DNA of 64,000 nucleotides from Micromonospora lutea (GCF_016863535.1 NZ_BOPB01000002.1:248001-312000); one strand, 5' to 3'; counted from the stretch's first letter, positions 1-12,105 are shown. Numbers and translations are program-made. The notes: a model not told the origin generated them from the sequence alone.

Positions 1-42
1 GCACTTTCGTACCAAGATCTCGTTTCGCGTCGATCCACCGCA

Positions 43-1578
43 CTAATCGAGGGTGCCGATCGCCTGCTCGATGGTGGTGCGGAGGGTGGGGGTGGCGACC
101 ACCTCGCGGGCGGCTTCCATGAGCGGGGCGAGGAAGACATCGGGGCCGGGCTCGCCGGCGATCTCGCCGAGCGCGGCGATGGCCGCCCGGCCGGCCGGCG
201 ACGGGGTGAGTGGCGCGCGTAGTTGCAGTCCGCGTACGGCGGCGAGCAATTCCACCGCGAGCAGGCTGGTCAGGTTGTCCAGCACGGTACGCAGCTTCTT
301 GGTCGCCGCCCAGCCCATCGAGACGTGGTCCTCCTGCATACCGCTGGTGGGCAGCGAGTCCACCGAGGCGGGTGCGGCCAGCCGACGGTTCTCCGCGACG
401 ATCCCGGCCGCCGTGTACTGGGCGATCATCAGCCCGGAGTTGACCCCCGCGTCGGGGGAGAGGAACGCCGGCAGGTCCCGGGACCGGGTGACGTCGAGCA
501 GCCGGTCCACCCGACGCTCGGCGATCGCGCCCACCTCGGCGGCGGCGATGGCCAGGAAGTCCGCGGCGAACCCGAGCGGGGCGCCGTGGAAGTTGCCTGT
601 CGACTCGACCCGGCCGTCCCGCAGCACCACCGGGTTGTCCACCACCGAGACAAGTTCCCGGGCGGCGGTCGTCCGGACGAACTCCAGGGTGTCCCGGGCC
701 GCGCCGGCCACCTGCGGGGCACACCGCATCGAGTAGGCGTCCTGCACGGCGTGGTCCACGTCGTCGCGGTGCGAGTCCATCACCGCCGAGTCCTGCAACA
801 GCCGGTGGATGTTTGCCGCCGAGCGGCCCTGCCCGGGATGGGGGCGGATGGCGTGCAGTTCCGGTAGGAACGGCCGCTCCGAGCCGAGCATCGCCTCGAT
901 CGCCAGGGCGGCGGTCACGTCGGCCATGGTGAACAGGTGGGCGGCGTCGTCGATGGCGAGCAGCAGCATGCCGAGCATGCCGTCGGTGCCGTTGATCAGC
1001 GCCAGTCCCTCCTTGGCGGCCAACTCGACCGGGGCGAGACCGGCCCGGCGCAGCGCGTCGGTGGCGGGCATCCGGTCGCCGTCCGGGCCGAGCACCCAAC
1101 CCTCACCGAGCAGCACCAGCGCGCAGTGCGCCAGCGGTGCCAGATCACCGGAGGCACCCAGCGAACCGTGTTCCGGCACCCACGGCGTGACCTCGTGATT
1201 GAGCAGGTCCACCAGGGCTTCGGCGACCAGCGGACGTACCCCGGAGTGGCCGAGGGCCAGCGAGCGGACCCGCAACAGCATCATCGCCCGTACCACCTCC
1301 CGGGGCATCGGAGCGCCGACCCCGGCGGCGTGCGACCGGATCAACGCGTGCTGCAACTCGGCGCGGCGCTCGGGAGCGACGAAGGTGTTCGCCAGCGCCC
1401 CGAAACCGGTCGACACGCCGTACACCGGACGGCCGGCGGCCTCGATGCCGTCCACGATGGACCGACTGGTGGCCATCGCGTCGATGGTGGCCGGGGCGAG
1501 GACCACCTTGGCACCGCCGCGCGCCACAGCGAGCACGTCGGCAACGGTGATTCCGGTGGGCTGGATGGTGACGGTCAT
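43..1578 (-). CDS. hutH: Histidine ammonia-lyase
   Basis: This enzyme eliminates ammonia from L-histidine to give urocanate, the first step of histidine breakdown in the cytosol. The protein has 511 residues, the usual HutH length. It carries the Ala-Ser-Gly triad (residues 142-144, in GSLGASGD) that cyclises into the MIO electrophile, and the catalytic Tyr loop YGVSTGFG at 53-60. The ATG start lies in an ATGA overlap with the hutI stop and has a GGAG sequence just upstream on the minus strand, so the two are probably translationally coupled. It is the last gene of a six-gene minus-strand hut operon, although it encodes the first enzyme. Only about 40 bp of downstream sequence is in the window and no terminator is visible there. 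Confidence 0.97.
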   Translation of the reverse strand: MTVTIQPTGITVADVLAVARGGAKVVLAPATIDAMATSRSIVDGIEAAGRPVYGVSTGFGALANTFVAPERRAELQHALIRSHAAGVGAPMPREVVRAMMLLRVRSLALGHSGVRPLVAEALVDLLNHEVTPWVPEHGSLGASGDLAPLAHCALVLLGEGWVLGPDGDRMPATDALRRAGLAPVELAAKEGLALINGTDGMLGMLLLAIDDAAHLFTMADVTAALAIEAMLGSERPFLPELHAIRPHPGQGRSAANIHRLLQDSAVMDSHRDDVDHAVQDAYSMRCAPQVAGAARDTLEFVRTTAARELVSVVDNPVVLRDGRVESTGNFHGAPLGFAADFLAIAAAEVGAIAERRVDRLLDVTRSRDLPAFLSPDAGVNSGLMIAQYTAAGIVAENRRLAAPASVDSLPTSGMQEDHVSMGWAATKKLRTVLDNLTSLLAVELLAAVRGLQLRAPLTPSPAGRAAIAALGEIAGEPGPDVFLAPLMEAAREVVATPTLRTTIEQAIGTLD

Positions 1579-2771
1579 CGCGGTACTCCGTTGTGCAGGA
1601 CCTGGCGGACGAGAGGCACTCCGGGCCGGTAGGCCAGGTGCAGGTGAGACGGTGCGTCGAGGATGATCAGGTCGGCCCGGGCGCCGGGCCGCAGCACACC
1701 GATGTCGTCGCGGCGCAGCGCCCGCGCGCCGCCGGCCGTCGCGGCCCAGAGCGCCTCCGCCGGCGTCATCCCCATCTCGCGTACGGCCAGTGCGATGCAG
1801 AACGGCATCGACGAGGTGTACGACGAGCCGGGGTTGCAGTCGGTGGCCAACGCCACGGTGACGCCTGCGTCGAGCAGTCGGCGAGCGTCCGGGTAGGGCG
1901 ACCGGGTGGAGAACTCGGCACCGGGCAGCAGCGTCGCCACGGTCGTCGTGCCGCCGTCCTCCTCGCCGACCCGGGTCGAGGCCAGCGCGTCGACATCGGC
2001 GTCGGTCAGGTGGGTGCAGTGGTCCACGCTGGCCGCTCCCAACTCCACCCCGAGCTGGACGCCCGGCCCCGGCCCGAGCTGGTTGGCGTGTACCCGTACG
2101 CCCAGACCGACGGCCTGCCCACAGGTCAGGATCGCCCGGGTGTGGTCGGCGTCGAAGGCCCCCCGCTCGCAGAACACGTCGATCCAGCGGGCGTGCGGCG
2201 CGGCGGCGGCCAGCATCGGCCCGCAGACCAGCGACACGTAGTCGTCCGGACGGGTGGCGTACTCGGCCGGGACCACGTGCGCGCCGAGGAAGGTGGTCTC
2301 CGCGCTGACCTCGGCGGCGATCCGCAGCGACCGGGCCTCGTCGACGACGGTGAGGCCGTACCCACTCTTGATCTCGATGGTGGTGGTGCCCTGCCGCAGC
2401 GCCTCCGCGCGCAGCCGGCGCACGGTGGCCCGCAGTTCGCCGTCGGAGGCGGCGCGGGTGGCACCGACCGTGGTGCGGATACCGCCACCGGTGTACGGTT
2501 CGCCGGCCATCCGGGCGGCGAACTCGGCGGCCCGGTCCCCGGCGAAGACGAGATGGGCGTGGCTGTCCACGAAACCGGGCAGCACCGCCGAGCCGACAGC
2601 GTCGATCCGGTGATCGGCGGCCGGCGCGTCGGCGGTCGGGCCGATCCAGACCACCTCGCCGTCCTCGACGAGTACCGCGACGCGTCGCCGGATGCCCAGC
2701 GGCCCGCCCTCACCCCGACCGGCTTCGTTGGTGACCAGTTCGCCGATGTTGTCCACCAGCAGGCTAGGCAT
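1575..2771 (-). CDS. hutI: Imidazolonepropionase
   Basis: Hydrolyses 4-imidazolone-5-propionate to N-formimidoyl-L-glutamate, the third step of histidine degradation. The 398-residue protein is an amidohydrolase-superfamily member with the metal-binding HAH motif at 71-73 after VLPGFVDS, further ligand segments GAHVVP and VHANQLG, and the late Asp motif ATDCNPG. Length and motifs match bacterial HutI. The ATG start is preceded by GGGGAG. Its stop overlaps the hutH start by 4 bp and its start overlaps the hutF stop by 8 bp, which places it firmly inside the hut operon. Nothing in the active site looks degraded. Confidence 0.96.
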   Translation of the reverse strand: MPSLLVDNIGELVTNEAGRGEGGPLGIRRRVAVLVEDGEVVWIGPTADAPAADHRIDAVGSAVLPGFVDSHAHLVFAGDRAAEFAARMAGEPYTGGGIRTTVGATRAASDGELRATVRRLRAEALRQGTTTIEIKSGYGLTVVDEARSLRIAAEVSAETTFLGAHVVPAEYATRPDDYVSLVCGPMLAAAAPHARWIDVFCERGAFDADHTRAILTCGQAVGLGVRVHANQLGPGPGVQLGVELGAASVDHCTHLTDADVDALASTRVGEEDGGTTTVATLLPGAEFSTRSPYPDARRLLDAGVTVALATDCNPGSSYTSSMPFCIALAVREMGMTPAEALWAATAGGARALRRDDIGVLRPGARADLIILDAPSHLHLAYRPGVPLVRQVLHNGVPR

Positions 2772-4125
2772 CGGTAACTCCCCTGATCGCGCTCGTCAGC
2801 TCCTCGGGAACGTCCACGCGGACGTGCCGACCGTCGCGCACCAGCACCCGGCCGTCCACCACCACCTGCGCGACGTCGGCGGCGCTGGCCGCGAACCAGA
2901 CACCCGCCGGGATCACCCCCGCCGTGCGTACGCTGTCCAGCCGTACCGTCACCAGGTCGGCCCGGTCACCGACCGCGATCCGGCCGGCATCGGTCCAGCC
3001 CAGCGCGGCATGCCCGGCCGTGCTCGCCGCGGCCAGCAACTCGGCCGGAGTGAAGTGGCCGCGTCGCCGGGTACGCAGCCGCTCGTCCAGCTCGACCGCC
3101 CGTGCCTCCTCGAACAGGTCGATCACGGCGTGGCTGTCGCTGCCCAGGCTGAGCGGAATGCCGGCGTCGGCCATCCGGCGGACCGGGCCGATACCGTCGG
3201 CGAGATCCCGCTCGGTGGTGGGGCAGAGGCAGACCCCGGTACGGCTCTCGCCGAGCAGACCCACGTCGGCGCTGGTCGGATGGGTGGCGTGCACCGCCGT
3301 GGTGGCCCGGCCGAGCACCCCGTGGTCGGCGAGCAGACGGGTCGGGGTGCAGCCGTGAACGGCCCGGCAGGCGTCGTTCTCGGCGGGCTGCTCCGACAGG
3401 TGCACGTGCAGTGGCGCGTCGCGGCGGCGCGCCCAGCCGGCGACGGTGGCGAGCTGCTCGGCGGGCACCGCGCGTACCGAGTGGATGGCCGCACCGAGAC
3501 GCGCGTGCCCGCCGTCCGGGGTGAACGCGTCCAGCCGCTCCGCCCAGCGCAGCGCGTCACCGTCGCCGAACCGCTGCTGCGGCCCGACCAGTGGCCGGCC
3601 GTCCACCGAGGCGGTCAGGTAGCAGGTGTCCAGCAGGGTCAGCCGGACGCCCGCCTGGGCGGCCGCCTCGACCAGCGCGGCGCCCATCGCGTTCGGGTCG
3701 GCGTACCGGCTGCCACCCGGCCCGTGATGCAGGTAGTGGAACTCACCCACGCAGGTGACCCCGGAGAGCGCCATCTCGGCGTACACCGCCCGGGCCAGCG
3801 CCAGATACGAGTCCGGGTCCAGGCGGGCGGCGACGGCGTACATCTGGTCGCGCCAGCTCCAGAAGTCGCCGCGCCCGGAATGGGTGCGCCCACGCAACGC
3901 CCGGTGGAACGCGTGCGAGTGGGCGTTGGCCAGTCCTGGCAGCGTCAGTCCCGGCAGCCGCACCGCGTCGGCCAGCACGTCGACACCGGCGTCCGGCCCA
4001 CCGTCCGGCGTGAGTGGGGTGACCCCGGTGATCCGGTCGTGCACCGTCTCGATCAGCACGTCCGGGGTCGGTGCGGCCTCGCCGGGAAGCCAGGCGTACT
4101 CCGCGAGCCAACGGGTCGAGGTCAT
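2764..4125 (-). CDS. hutF: Formimidoylglutamate deiminase
   Basis: HutF deiminates N-formimidoyl-L-glutamate to N-formyl-L-glutamate plus ammonia, so this operon uses the five-step histidine route rather than direct formamide release. The protein has 453 residues, the family's normal size. It shows the amidohydrolase metal-binding HSH at 69-71 ([11 protein letters not shown]) and the SLGSDSH segment near residue 320 that carries the catalytic Asp. It overlaps hutI by 8 bp and starts 58 bp after the M20 hydrolase stop. The expected partner HutG (N-formylglutamate deformylase) is not in the window; the M20 hydrolase just upstream is the candidate for that step. Confidence 0.94.
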   Translation of the reverse strand: MTSTRWLAEYAWLPGEAAPTPDVLIETVHDRITGVTPLTPDGGPDAGVDVLADAVRLPGLTLPGLANAHSHAFHRALRGRTHSGRGDFWSWRDQMYAVAARLDPDSYLALARAVYAEMALSGVTCVGEFHYLHHGPGGSRYADPNAMGAALVEAAAQAGVRLTLLDTCYLTASVDGRPLVGPQQRFGDGDALRWAERLDAFTPDGGHARLGAAIHSVRAVPAEQLATVAGWARRRDAPLHVHLSEQPAENDACRAVHGCTPTRLLADHGVLGRATTAVHATHPTSADVGLLGESRTGVCLCPTTERDLADGIGPVRRMADAGIPLSLGSDSHAVIDLFEEARAVELDERLRTRRRGHFTPAELLAAASTAGHAALGWTDAGRIAVGDRADLVTVRLDSVRTAGVIPAGVWFAASAADVAQVVVDGRVLVRDGRHVRVDVPEELTSAIRGVTDA

Positions 4126-4183
4126 CAGGCGCGCCCCCTGTCGAGCTGAACCGTTCGTGCTCTGCGGCGCTCGTCGCCCGCGC

Positions 4184-5415
4184 TCAGCGGCATGCCAGCT
4201 CCTTCAAAACCCGGGCCAGGGCGGTCACCCCGGTCGCGCAGTCGGCGTCGGTGGCCGACTCGGCGGGGGAGTGCGACACCCCGGTCGGATTGCGGACGAA
4301 GAGCATCGCGGTCGGCAGGTGCCCGGCCAGAACTCCGGCGTCGTGGCCCGCGCCGGTCGGCAGTACGGGCGCGTCGAGCAGCGTGGCCAGCCGGTCGGTC
4401 AGCCCGCCGTCGAAGGCCACCAGCGGGGTTGCCGACTCCTCGGTCAGCGTCACCTGCGTACCGTCGCGCCGGGCCCGCTCCGCGACCTTGCCGTGGACCG
4501 CCTCGACCAGCGCGGCGAGGGCCGCCGGCTCGGCCGCGCGGGCGTCCAGCCAGCCGGTCACCCGCGCCGGGATCGCGTTGGTGGCGTTCGGCTCCACCGC
4601 CACCCGGCCGACGGTGGCGTGGGCGGCGCGCAGCCGGGCCTCCTTGTTGGCGGCGAGCACCGTGAACGCGTACGTGAGCATCGGATCCCGCCGGTCGGCC
4701 ATCCGCGTCGTACCGGCGTGGTTGCCCTCGCCGGTGAAGTCGAAGCGCCAGCGGCCGTGCGGCCAGATGGCGCTCGCGACGGCGACCGGCGCGTCCCGCT
4801 CGACCAGCGCACGGCCCTGCTCGACGTGCAACTCCACGAAGGCGGCGAAGCGGCCGATGAGCTCCGGCCGGGCACCCGCCGGCCGGGCACCCAGCGCCTC
4901 GGCGAAACTCACCCCGTCGGCGTCGCGCAACCCGGCCGCGCGCTCGACCTCCAGCGCGCCCGTGAGCAGCCGGGACCCCAGGCACGGGACGCCGAACCGG
5001 GCCCCCTCCTCCTCCACGAACGCCACCACCGCCACCGGCCGGGTGGGCGTGACGTCCGCGGCGCGCAGCTCGTCGACCGCGAGGAAAGCGCTGACGATGC
5101 CGAGCGGCCCGTCGTACGCGCCACCGTGCGGCACCGAGTCGAAGTGGCTGCCGGTCAGGATGGCGTCACCGACCTCCGGATCACCCCACCAGGCGAACAG
5201 GTTGCCGTTGCCGTCCTCGGTGACCGGCATCGCCCGCTCGTCGGCCTGCGCCCGGAACCACTCCCGCAACCGCAGCTCCGGCTCGGTCAACGCGTACCGC
5301 AGGTAACCGCCGCTGCGCTCGTCCCGCCCGATCGGCGCGATCTGGTCCCACAAGGTGCGGAACCTGTTAGGAAGGGCCCCTTCCTCTACCGTATGCGTTA
5401 ACAAGGTGCCCTTCC

Positions 5416-5419
<4 letters not shown>
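4184..5419 (-). CDS. M20-family amidohydrolase (allantoate amidohydrolase / N-carbamoyl amino acid hydrolase type) in hut operon
   Basis: A 411-residue zinc peptidase-fold amidohydrolase of the AllC/HyuC group, cytosolic. Metal ligands are recognisable: His92 in TGSHFDSV, Asp103 in AYDGPLG, the EEEG acidic pair at 137-139, and the C-terminal GAGHDA His. Family members cleave N-carbamoyl or related N-acyl groups. Its place between hutU and hutF suggests that here it removes the formyl group of N-formylglutamate in place of HutG; this is inference. The GTG start overlaps the hutU stop (GTGA). Residues 1 to about 18 are encoded by a palindromic repeat, and no better start exists between that repeat and the conserved [10 protein letters not shown] segment. 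The native N-terminus therefore appears to have been overwritten by the repeat. Confidence 0.88.
5366..5419. repeat. Palindromic repeat with GGAAGGG/CCCTTCC arms inside a gene start
   Basis: An approximately 54-bp element carries inverted arms AGGAAGGG (5369-5376) and CCCTTCCT (5409-5416), a second nested palindrome at 5371-5383, and GTTAAC near the centre of the remaining sequence. It spans the hutU stop and the first 18 codons of the M20 hydrolase. I recall very similar GGAAGGGCCCCTTCC-type elements dispersed in Micromonospora and Salinispora genomes, but that is memory and was not checked. No second copy was noticed in this window. Confidence 0.6.
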
Positions 5420-7077
<1,658 letters not shown>

Positions 7078-7090
7078 CGTGATTCTCCTC

Positions 7091-7939
7091 CTAACCGAGG
7101 AACAACTGTCGACGGGCCGCCGAGGCTTCGAACGCCTCCAGCCGCCGCTGGGTTTCGGCCGGAGCGGCGTCACAGATCGCCTGGAGCAGCACCATGGCCA
7201 GGGTCATCGGAGCGGTGTGCAGGTCGAAGACGAGTTGCGCGCCGACGGCGGCGGAGAGCACCACGTCGGCGTGCTCGGTCGCCGGGCTCACCGGCGAGTC
7301 GGTGATCGCCACGACCGTCAGATTCGTCGCGCGGGCCTCGCGCAGCGCCTCCAGCGTCTCCCGGGGGTAGCGCGGCAGCACGAACGCCAGCAGCGCCCGT
7401 GCCCCCGCCTCGGCGGCCTGTTCGAGGCGGTCGGTGAGCAGGCTGCCCCCGTCGTCGAGCACCCGCACGTCGGGGTGCACCTTGGCGGCGAAGTACGCGA
7501 AGTACGCGGCCAACGGTGCGGCGGACCGCAGGCCGAGCACCGGCAGTGGCCGGCTGGCCGCCAACAGCTGCCCGGTCTCGGCGATCCGTTCCCGGTCGGC
7601 CAACTGCCCGGCCAACCGGTCCAGGTTGCCGATCTCGGCGCGTACCGCCTGTTGAAGCTCGTTGCCGGCGGGAGCCGGGCCGGGCGCGGCGGAGGTCAGC
7701 TCGCGCAGCCGGCGGCGCAGGGCCGGGTAGCCGTCGTGGCCCAGCGCCACCGCGAACCGGGTGACCGACGGCTGGCTGACCCCGGCCAACTCGGCCACCT
7801 CGGCGGCGGAGAGGTAGCCGATGGCCGGGGCGTGCTGCACCAGGCAGTGCGCGATGCGTCGCTGCGTCGGGGTGAGCCGGACCCCGTCGAAGAGCCCGAC
7901 GACCCGCTCCGATGACGCCGTGGTAGCTCCCTCATTCAC
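7091..7939 (-). CDS. MurR/RpiR-family transcriptional regulator (HTH + SIS)
   Basis: A 282-residue regulator with an N-terminal RpiR helix-turn-helix (about residues 20-85, including the [11 protein letters not shown] recognition segment) and a C-terminal SIS domain (about 110-250) that in this family binds phosphosugars or other small ligands. It is the first gene of the hut operon, starting at a GTG and ending 13 bp before hutU, so it most likely controls the operon and itself. The sugar-binding origin of the SIS fold makes the inducer uncertain; urocanate is a reasonable guess for a hut regulator, but nothing in the sequence proves it. Confidence 0.9.
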   Translation of the reverse strand: MNEGATTASSERVVGLFDGVRLTPTQRRIAHCLVQHAPAIGYLSAAEVAELAGVSQPSVTRFAVALGHDGYPALRRRLRELTSAAPGPAPAGNELQQAVRAEIGNLDRLAGQLADRERIAETGQLLAASRPLPVLGLRSAAPLAAYFAYFAAKVHPDVRVLDDGGSLLTDRLEQAAEAGARALLAFVLPRYPRETLEALREARATNLTVVAITDSPVSPATEHADVVLSAAVGAQLVFDLHTAPMTLAMVLLQAICDAAPAETQRRLEAFEASAARRQLFLG

Positions 7940-7951
7940 CCAGTGACTCTA

Positions 7952-7967
7952 TGCATAAAAACTTTCA
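7952..7967 (-). promoter_or_regulatory. Candidate operator upstream of the hut regulator
   Basis: An A/T-rich imperfect dyad, TGAAAGTTTTTATGCA on the minus strand, lies 13 bp upstream of the regulator start in otherwise GC-rich DNA. The TGAAA/TGCA half-site pattern and the A/T core resemble RpiR-family operators in general form. No promoter boxes can be assigned with confidence. Confidence 0.35.
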
Positions 7968-8113
7968 CCTGGCAAGCTGATCTGCTGGTTCTACTGTGGA
8001 CGTCTGCTGGTCTGCGGTTTCGGGACGGTTATCGCGGAGAGGGTGACCGGCGGGCAGCTAGGGATGCGGCCGGTGGATAGGATCCCGCACGGCGGTCGAG
8101 CAGAGGAGTTGCC

Positions 8114-9979
8114 ATGCAGCCGGACGGCCCCTACCGGTACACCCATCTGCTGGGCGGGTCGCCGGTCGGTAAAGCGTGGGCTGCCGTGGACGGGCAGGGC
8201 CGCTTCGTCACGGTGGCCGTGCTGGATCCCACCGTGGCTGCCGCGCAGGGCTGGCGTGAAGCCTTCGCAGCGATCACCAACAATCTCGCCCAGACGGGCG
8301 GCATGCCCTTCGTCTATGCGGACTTCTCCGCCGCCGCGCCCTGGGTGGCCTACCCCGCGGAGGCGGGGCCGGGCGCGGAGCGGCTCTTCCGAGCCCTCGG
8401 CGTGGACTACCAGCCGGTGCCGACCACCGCTCCGGCCCTCCCCGCCCCTCCCCAGCCCGTCTCGGGTCCACCTCAGCCCGTCTCCGGAGGGCCCCAGCCC
8501 ATTTCCGGTCCTCCGGTGCCAGTGTCGGGTGGACCTCAGCCCGTCTCGGGTGCTCCTGGTCCGGTGTCGGGCGCTCCGCTTCCGGTTTCCGGTGGACCTG
8601 GCCCGGTTTCGGGTGCCCCCGCCTCACCCGGCTTCGAGACGTCCTTCGATGATGCGCCGCAGCACGACCCGTTCACCGCGCCGGTACGCCGGATCCAACC
8701 CTCGGCACCGCCTCGGCGTCAGACCGGCCTCTGGGTGGCGATTGCCGCGCTGCTCCTGGTGGCTGCCATCGGTGGTGGAGCCGGTGTCTGGGCCATTTCG
8801 GCCAGCGGGCCGGACTCCGTGCCACCGACGCCGGCTCCGACCGTCACCCCGCCCACCCCGGGTCTCAAGCCGTGGGCGGCGGCCGCGCCTCGCAGTGACC
8901 AGGAGCGGGCCCTCGCCATCGCTGCGCCGTCGATGGTGTTCCTGGAGGCGATCGTCACCGGTTACGTGCGCGGCAAGCAGAAGAACGACCTACTGCATCC
9001 GGATCCGTTCACCTTCAGCCGCCGCTGCAGCGGCGTCGTGGTCAATGACGACGGGCACGTCATCACCAACGCCCAGTGCGTGCAGCCGACCCCGGACATC
9101 CTGCTCGAACACGCACTCCGTGAGCTGGCCAAGATCCGCGTTGCCAAGGGCGACCTCAAGACCGGGGATGTTCAGGGATATGTCCGCGCCCGAATGACGA
9201 CCACCAGCTTCACCGGCTCCGAGGCAGGCACCGAACCCGAGGCCAGCCTGCAAGGGCAGTTGAATGTGGCTACCGGTGACCTGACCAGCGCACCCGCGAT
9301 CTCCGGCAGCGTCGTCCGGGCCGTCACCCTCGACGAGGGCAACCTGGCACTGGTCAAGCTCGACCAGGGGAACCTCCCCGCTGCGGAGCTGAACGCCTCC
9401 GCGACGATCGCTGCCGGAACGGGGTTGCAGGCGCTCGGGTACGGCACCACCGACACCGACTACCGATCCGCCACCTACACGATCCAGTCCAAGCCGGCGC
9501 AGGTGACCGAAGTTGACCTGGAATCCTCGACCTACCGCATCAACGACGACGTCGGGGCCTCATCTCGTGGCGGAGTCGTCATCGACCCACAGGGCAGGGT
9601 GGTCGGCATCCTCGACAACGACGTGCTGCAACCTGAGCGGCCGAACCGCCTGGTGGTGCCGGTGTCGCGGGTGAACGGACTGCTCAGCGCCGCCGGAGTC
9701 GACAACGCTGTCGGTGAGCCGGGCCAGATCTACCGCGATGCCCTGGACGCGTACTTCGACGGCGACGAGGCGCAGGCCGCCGCAAAATTCGCCGAGGTCG
9801 TCGACCGGTCGCCCACGAACGCGCTGGCCGAGGCGTACCGGGAGGCCGCTGTCGCCGCTGGCGGTGACGAACCTTCCCGCCGTGGCTGGGCCGTTCCGGT
9901 GCTCATCGCCGCAGGCGTCGCCCTGATCGGCGGTATCGCGGCGTTGGTACTGGTGCGGATACGCCAGAAGAACACCTAG
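8114..9979 (+). CDS. Membrane protein fusing a kinase-like N-terminus, PxPVSG heptads and a degenerate trypsin-like domain
   Basis: A 621-residue protein. Residues about 6-40 (YRYTHLLGG..., then KAWAAVDG and TVAVLD) resemble the glycine-loop and beta-3 region of a Ser/Thr kinase N-lobe, but the catalytic lobe and the beta-3 lysine are absent. Residues about 112-168 are eight P-x-P-[VI]-S-G heptads. A transmembrane segment follows at about 206-228, then an extracellular trypsin-like region. Where active HtrA/trypsin proteins have TNAH and GNSGGP, this one has ITNAQ (about residue 321) and GASSRGG (about 481-487), so it is probably inactive. A helical stretch near 540-580 and a second transmembrane segment near 594-616 close the chain. 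It converges with the acyltransferase gene, overlapping by 4 bp. The role is unknown; scaffold or sensor is an inference. Confidence 0.72.
   Translation: MQPDGPYRYTHLLGGSPVGKAWAAVDGQGRFVTVAVLDPTVAAAQGWREAFAAITNNLAQTGGMPFVYADFSAAAPWVAYPAEAGPGAERLFRALGVDYQPVPTTAPALPAPPQPVSGPPQPVSGGPQPISGPPVPVSGGPQPVSGAPGPVSGAPLPVSGGPGPVSGAPASPGFETSFDDAPQHDPFTAPVRRIQPSAPPRRQTGLWVAIAALLLVAAIGGGAGVWAISASGPDSVPPTPAPTVTPPTPGLKPWAAAAPRSDQERALAIAAPSMVFLEAIVTGYVRGKQKNDLLHPDPFTFSRRCSGVVVNDDGHVITNAQCVQPTPDILLEHALRELAKIRVAKGDLKTGDVQGYVRARMTTTSFTGSEAGTEPEASLQGQLNVATGDLTSAPAISGSVVRAVTLDEGNLALVKLDQGNLPAAELNASATIAAGTGLQALGYGTTDTDYRSATYTIQSKPAQVTEVDLESSTYRINDDVGASSRGGVVIDPQGRVVGILDNDVLQPERPNRLVVPVSRVNGLLSAAGVDNAVGEPGQIYRDALDAYFDGDEAQAAAKFAEVVDRSPTNALAEAYREAAVAAGGDEPSRRGWAVPVLIAAGVALIGGIAALVLVRIRQKNT
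8449..8616 (+). repeat. In-frame heptad repeat, P-x-P-[VI]-S-G
   Basis: Eight imperfect 18-24 bp units encode QPVSG, QPVSG, QPISG, VPVSG, QPVSG, GPVSG, LPVSG and GPVSG with one or two Pro/Gly/Ala linkers. Codons vary between units, so the peptide, rather than the DNA, appears to be what is maintained. The repeat makes a flexible, proline-rich cytoplasmic linker before the first membrane segment. Confidence 0.8.
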
Positions 9980-12105
9980 TCGGTCGCGTAGTCGGTCGCG
10001 CCACCGAGGATCGGTGCCAGGACCTCGCCGAACAGTGGGGTGAGCTTGCGGGCGTACTCAGCCGTGATGTGGTTCCCATCACGACGGACGATGACCCCGC
10101 CGACGAAAATCGGGCATTTGCCGGAGTCACAGAACCAGTCGGTCGTCGTGATGTGCCAGGAGTTCCGCCCACCCCAGGCCCTCCGTTCAACCTCGGCGTA
10201 CGAGCGATAGTCCGCGGAGAGCGTCGAGACGCAGTCGCGTGGAGCGGAGAGACGGGTTATGCAGGACTTCGGATCCGGACCCAGGGGTGGCGGTTGCAGG
10301 GCGACGACCCGACCAGCGGCGGCGAGCCACTGCTCCCGGGCGGTACGCGCGGCCTGCTCATAGTGGACCTGGAACGAGGCGCCGCCGGTCCTGACGAACC
10401 GTTGCTGGTAGGCGTTGCTCACGATAGCCAGATCGGGTCTGCGGTCCTCGATGACGGCGCGTACCGTCCGCCGGTGTCCGGGACAGAACCGGGTGATCTC
10501 CTCGATCGGGGAGACGGTTTCCGAGGCAAGGAACGGGCAACCGGCATAGGTCAGATCCTGAACCACCCAGCCGGCCGGTTCCAGAACGGAGCGCACCAGC
10601 GGCAGCCAGGCGGTTCCGATGGAGTCGCCGACGACGACAGCCAGTTTCCGGGGCCGTGGTGTCGTCACGGCACATTCGTTGCCGTCCGGGACCGCCGGGC
10701 GACATCCCCGCCCCTCCCCGGAGGAGAAGCTCACCGCACCCAGATCCCCCAGGGGCGGCGCCAGCACCGGCCAGCCGGTCGTGTCGAGCGCCGTACGGAT
10801 CTGCTCCGCCAGCTCAGACCGTGAGGTGACGGTCCACGTGCCGGCAGGTGTCTGGGATGACGGCGTACGGACGGCGATGGTGGTGGTGATGACCACGGCA
10901 ACCGTGGCGACCAGCGCCACCAGCACTGCACCCCGGCGGGTAAGCCTCGCCCGGCTCCGGTGCGGCGTACCTCCCGGCGGCTGCCGCTCCAACCAGGACG
11001 ACCGCCGGATCGGATCTTCGACCAGGTGGTAGGAGAGCACCGAGAGCAGTGCGGTGCCGCCGAGCGTGAGCACCACTGTGGCATGCCCGGCGGCGGGAAG
11101 CGCGACGCCGATCAGGATGAGTAGCGGAAAGTGCCACAGGTAGAGGGAATAGGAGATGTCTCCGACGTAGCGCACGGCCCGGTTCGTCAGCGGCGCCATC
11201 AGCCGTTGTCCACCGACACCGCCGGCGATCACCAGAGCTGTCGAGATTACCGCCAGGAAGGCGCCCGGAACCGGGAACGGGGTCTGCGCGTTGATGGCGA
11301 AAACCGAGATCACCAGCCCGACCAACCCCAACCACTGGTACGCGGGACGAACCGCAGCCGGGATGCGGGCCAGTAGCGGTGTGGCCACTGCAAGGAGCGC
11401 ACCGATTCCCAACTCCCAGGCGCGGGAAACGGTCGAGAAGTACGCCACGGTCGGCCGGTGTTCGACCTCCCAGAGCGCGAACAGGATCGATCCGAGGACG
11501 ATCACGCCCAAGACCGCGCCCACCGCCCACCGGGTCGCGTATCGGTGTCGAATCCGGCGGGTCAGGTAGCCCAGAATCAACCCGAGCACGATCGGCCACA
11601 CCAGGTAGAACTGCTCTTCCACGGCCAGCGACCAGTAATGCCGCAGCGGCGAGACCGGTCCATCGGTCTGCCAGTAGTCGGTGCCGGCCGCCGCGAACCG
11701 CCAGTTGGCCGTGAAGAGCGCCGCGTACAGGGTGTCCCAGGCCGTCGAGCGGACCCGCTCACCGAGGAACAGCAACGACGATGCGAGGTACGTGGTCACC
11801 AGGACCAGTACCGCCAGGGGCAGGATTCGCCGAACCCGCCGTCGGTAGAAGTTCGCGAAGGAGATGCGTCCCGTCCGGCCATGTTCGTTCATCAGCAAAC
11901 CGGTGATCAGGAAGCCGGAGATGACGAAGAAGACGTCAACGCCGACGAACCCGCCGGCGGGCCAGTGCAGGACGTGATCGAGGATCACCACCACGACCGC
12001 GAAGGCTCGCAGTCCCTGGATGTCGGGGCGGAAACCAGACCGCCGACTGCTCGACGCCCCGGGGGTGGCATCCCGAACCGGCATCGCGAGGGGGCCTGAC
12101 GACAT
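9976..12105 (-). CDS. OafA/YrhL-type membrane acyltransferase with SGNH domain
   Basis: A 709-residue O-acyltransferase expected to acetylate (or otherwise acylate) a cell-surface polysaccharide. The N-terminal half is an acyltransferase-3 membrane domain opening with FRPDIQGLRAFAV, followed by VDVFFVISGFLITG and the HYWSLAVEEQFY motif, with about ten membrane segments. The extracellular C-terminal part is an SGNH domain with the nucleophile block GDSIG near residue 500 and the late DGNH motif. ATG 12105 is chosen over 12120 because AGGAAGGA sits 4 bp upstream. It is the last gene of the minus-strand glycan locus, 73 bp after the polymerase, and modifies the product of that locus by inference. 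Confidence 0.92.
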   Translation of the reverse strand: MSSGPLAMPVRDATPGASSSRRSGFRPDIQGLRAFAVVVVILDHVLHWPAGGFVGVDVFFVISGFLITGLLMNEHGRTGRISFANFYRRRVRRILPLAVLVLVTTYLASSLLFLGERVRSTAWDTLYAALFTANWRFAAAGTDYWQTDGPVSPLRHYWSLAVEEQFYLVWPIVLGLILGYLTRRIRHRYATRWAVGAVLGVIVLGSILFALWEVEHRPTVAYFSTVSRAWELGIGALLAVATPLLARIPAAVRPAYQWLGLVGLVISVFAINAQTPFPVPGAFLAVISTALVIAGGVGGQRLMAPLTNRAVRYVGDISYSLYLWHFPLLILIGVALPAAGHATVVLTLGGTALLSVLSYHLVEDPIRRSSWLERQPPGGTPHRSRARLTRRGAVLVALVATVAVVITTTIAVRTPSSQTPAGTWTVTSRSELAEQIRTALDTTGWPVLAPPLGDLGAVSFSSGEGRGCRPAVPDGNECAVTTPRPRKLAVVVGDSIGTAWLPLVRSVLEPAGWVVQDLTYAGCPFLASETVSPIEEITRFCPGHRRTVRAVIEDRRPDLAIVSNAYQQRFVRTGGASFQVHYEQAARTAREQWLAAAGRVVALQPPPLGPDPKSCITRLSAPRDCVSTLSADYRSYAEVERRAWGGRNSWHITTTDWFCDSGKCPIFVGGVIVRRDGNHITAEYARKLTPLFGEVLAPILGGATDYATD

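Noticed and set aside
8449..8616. CRISPR-like or DNA-level tandem array in the PVSG region.
   Set aside because: The period matches codons and synonymous changes are common; it is a protein repeat, and no CRISPR array is present in the window.
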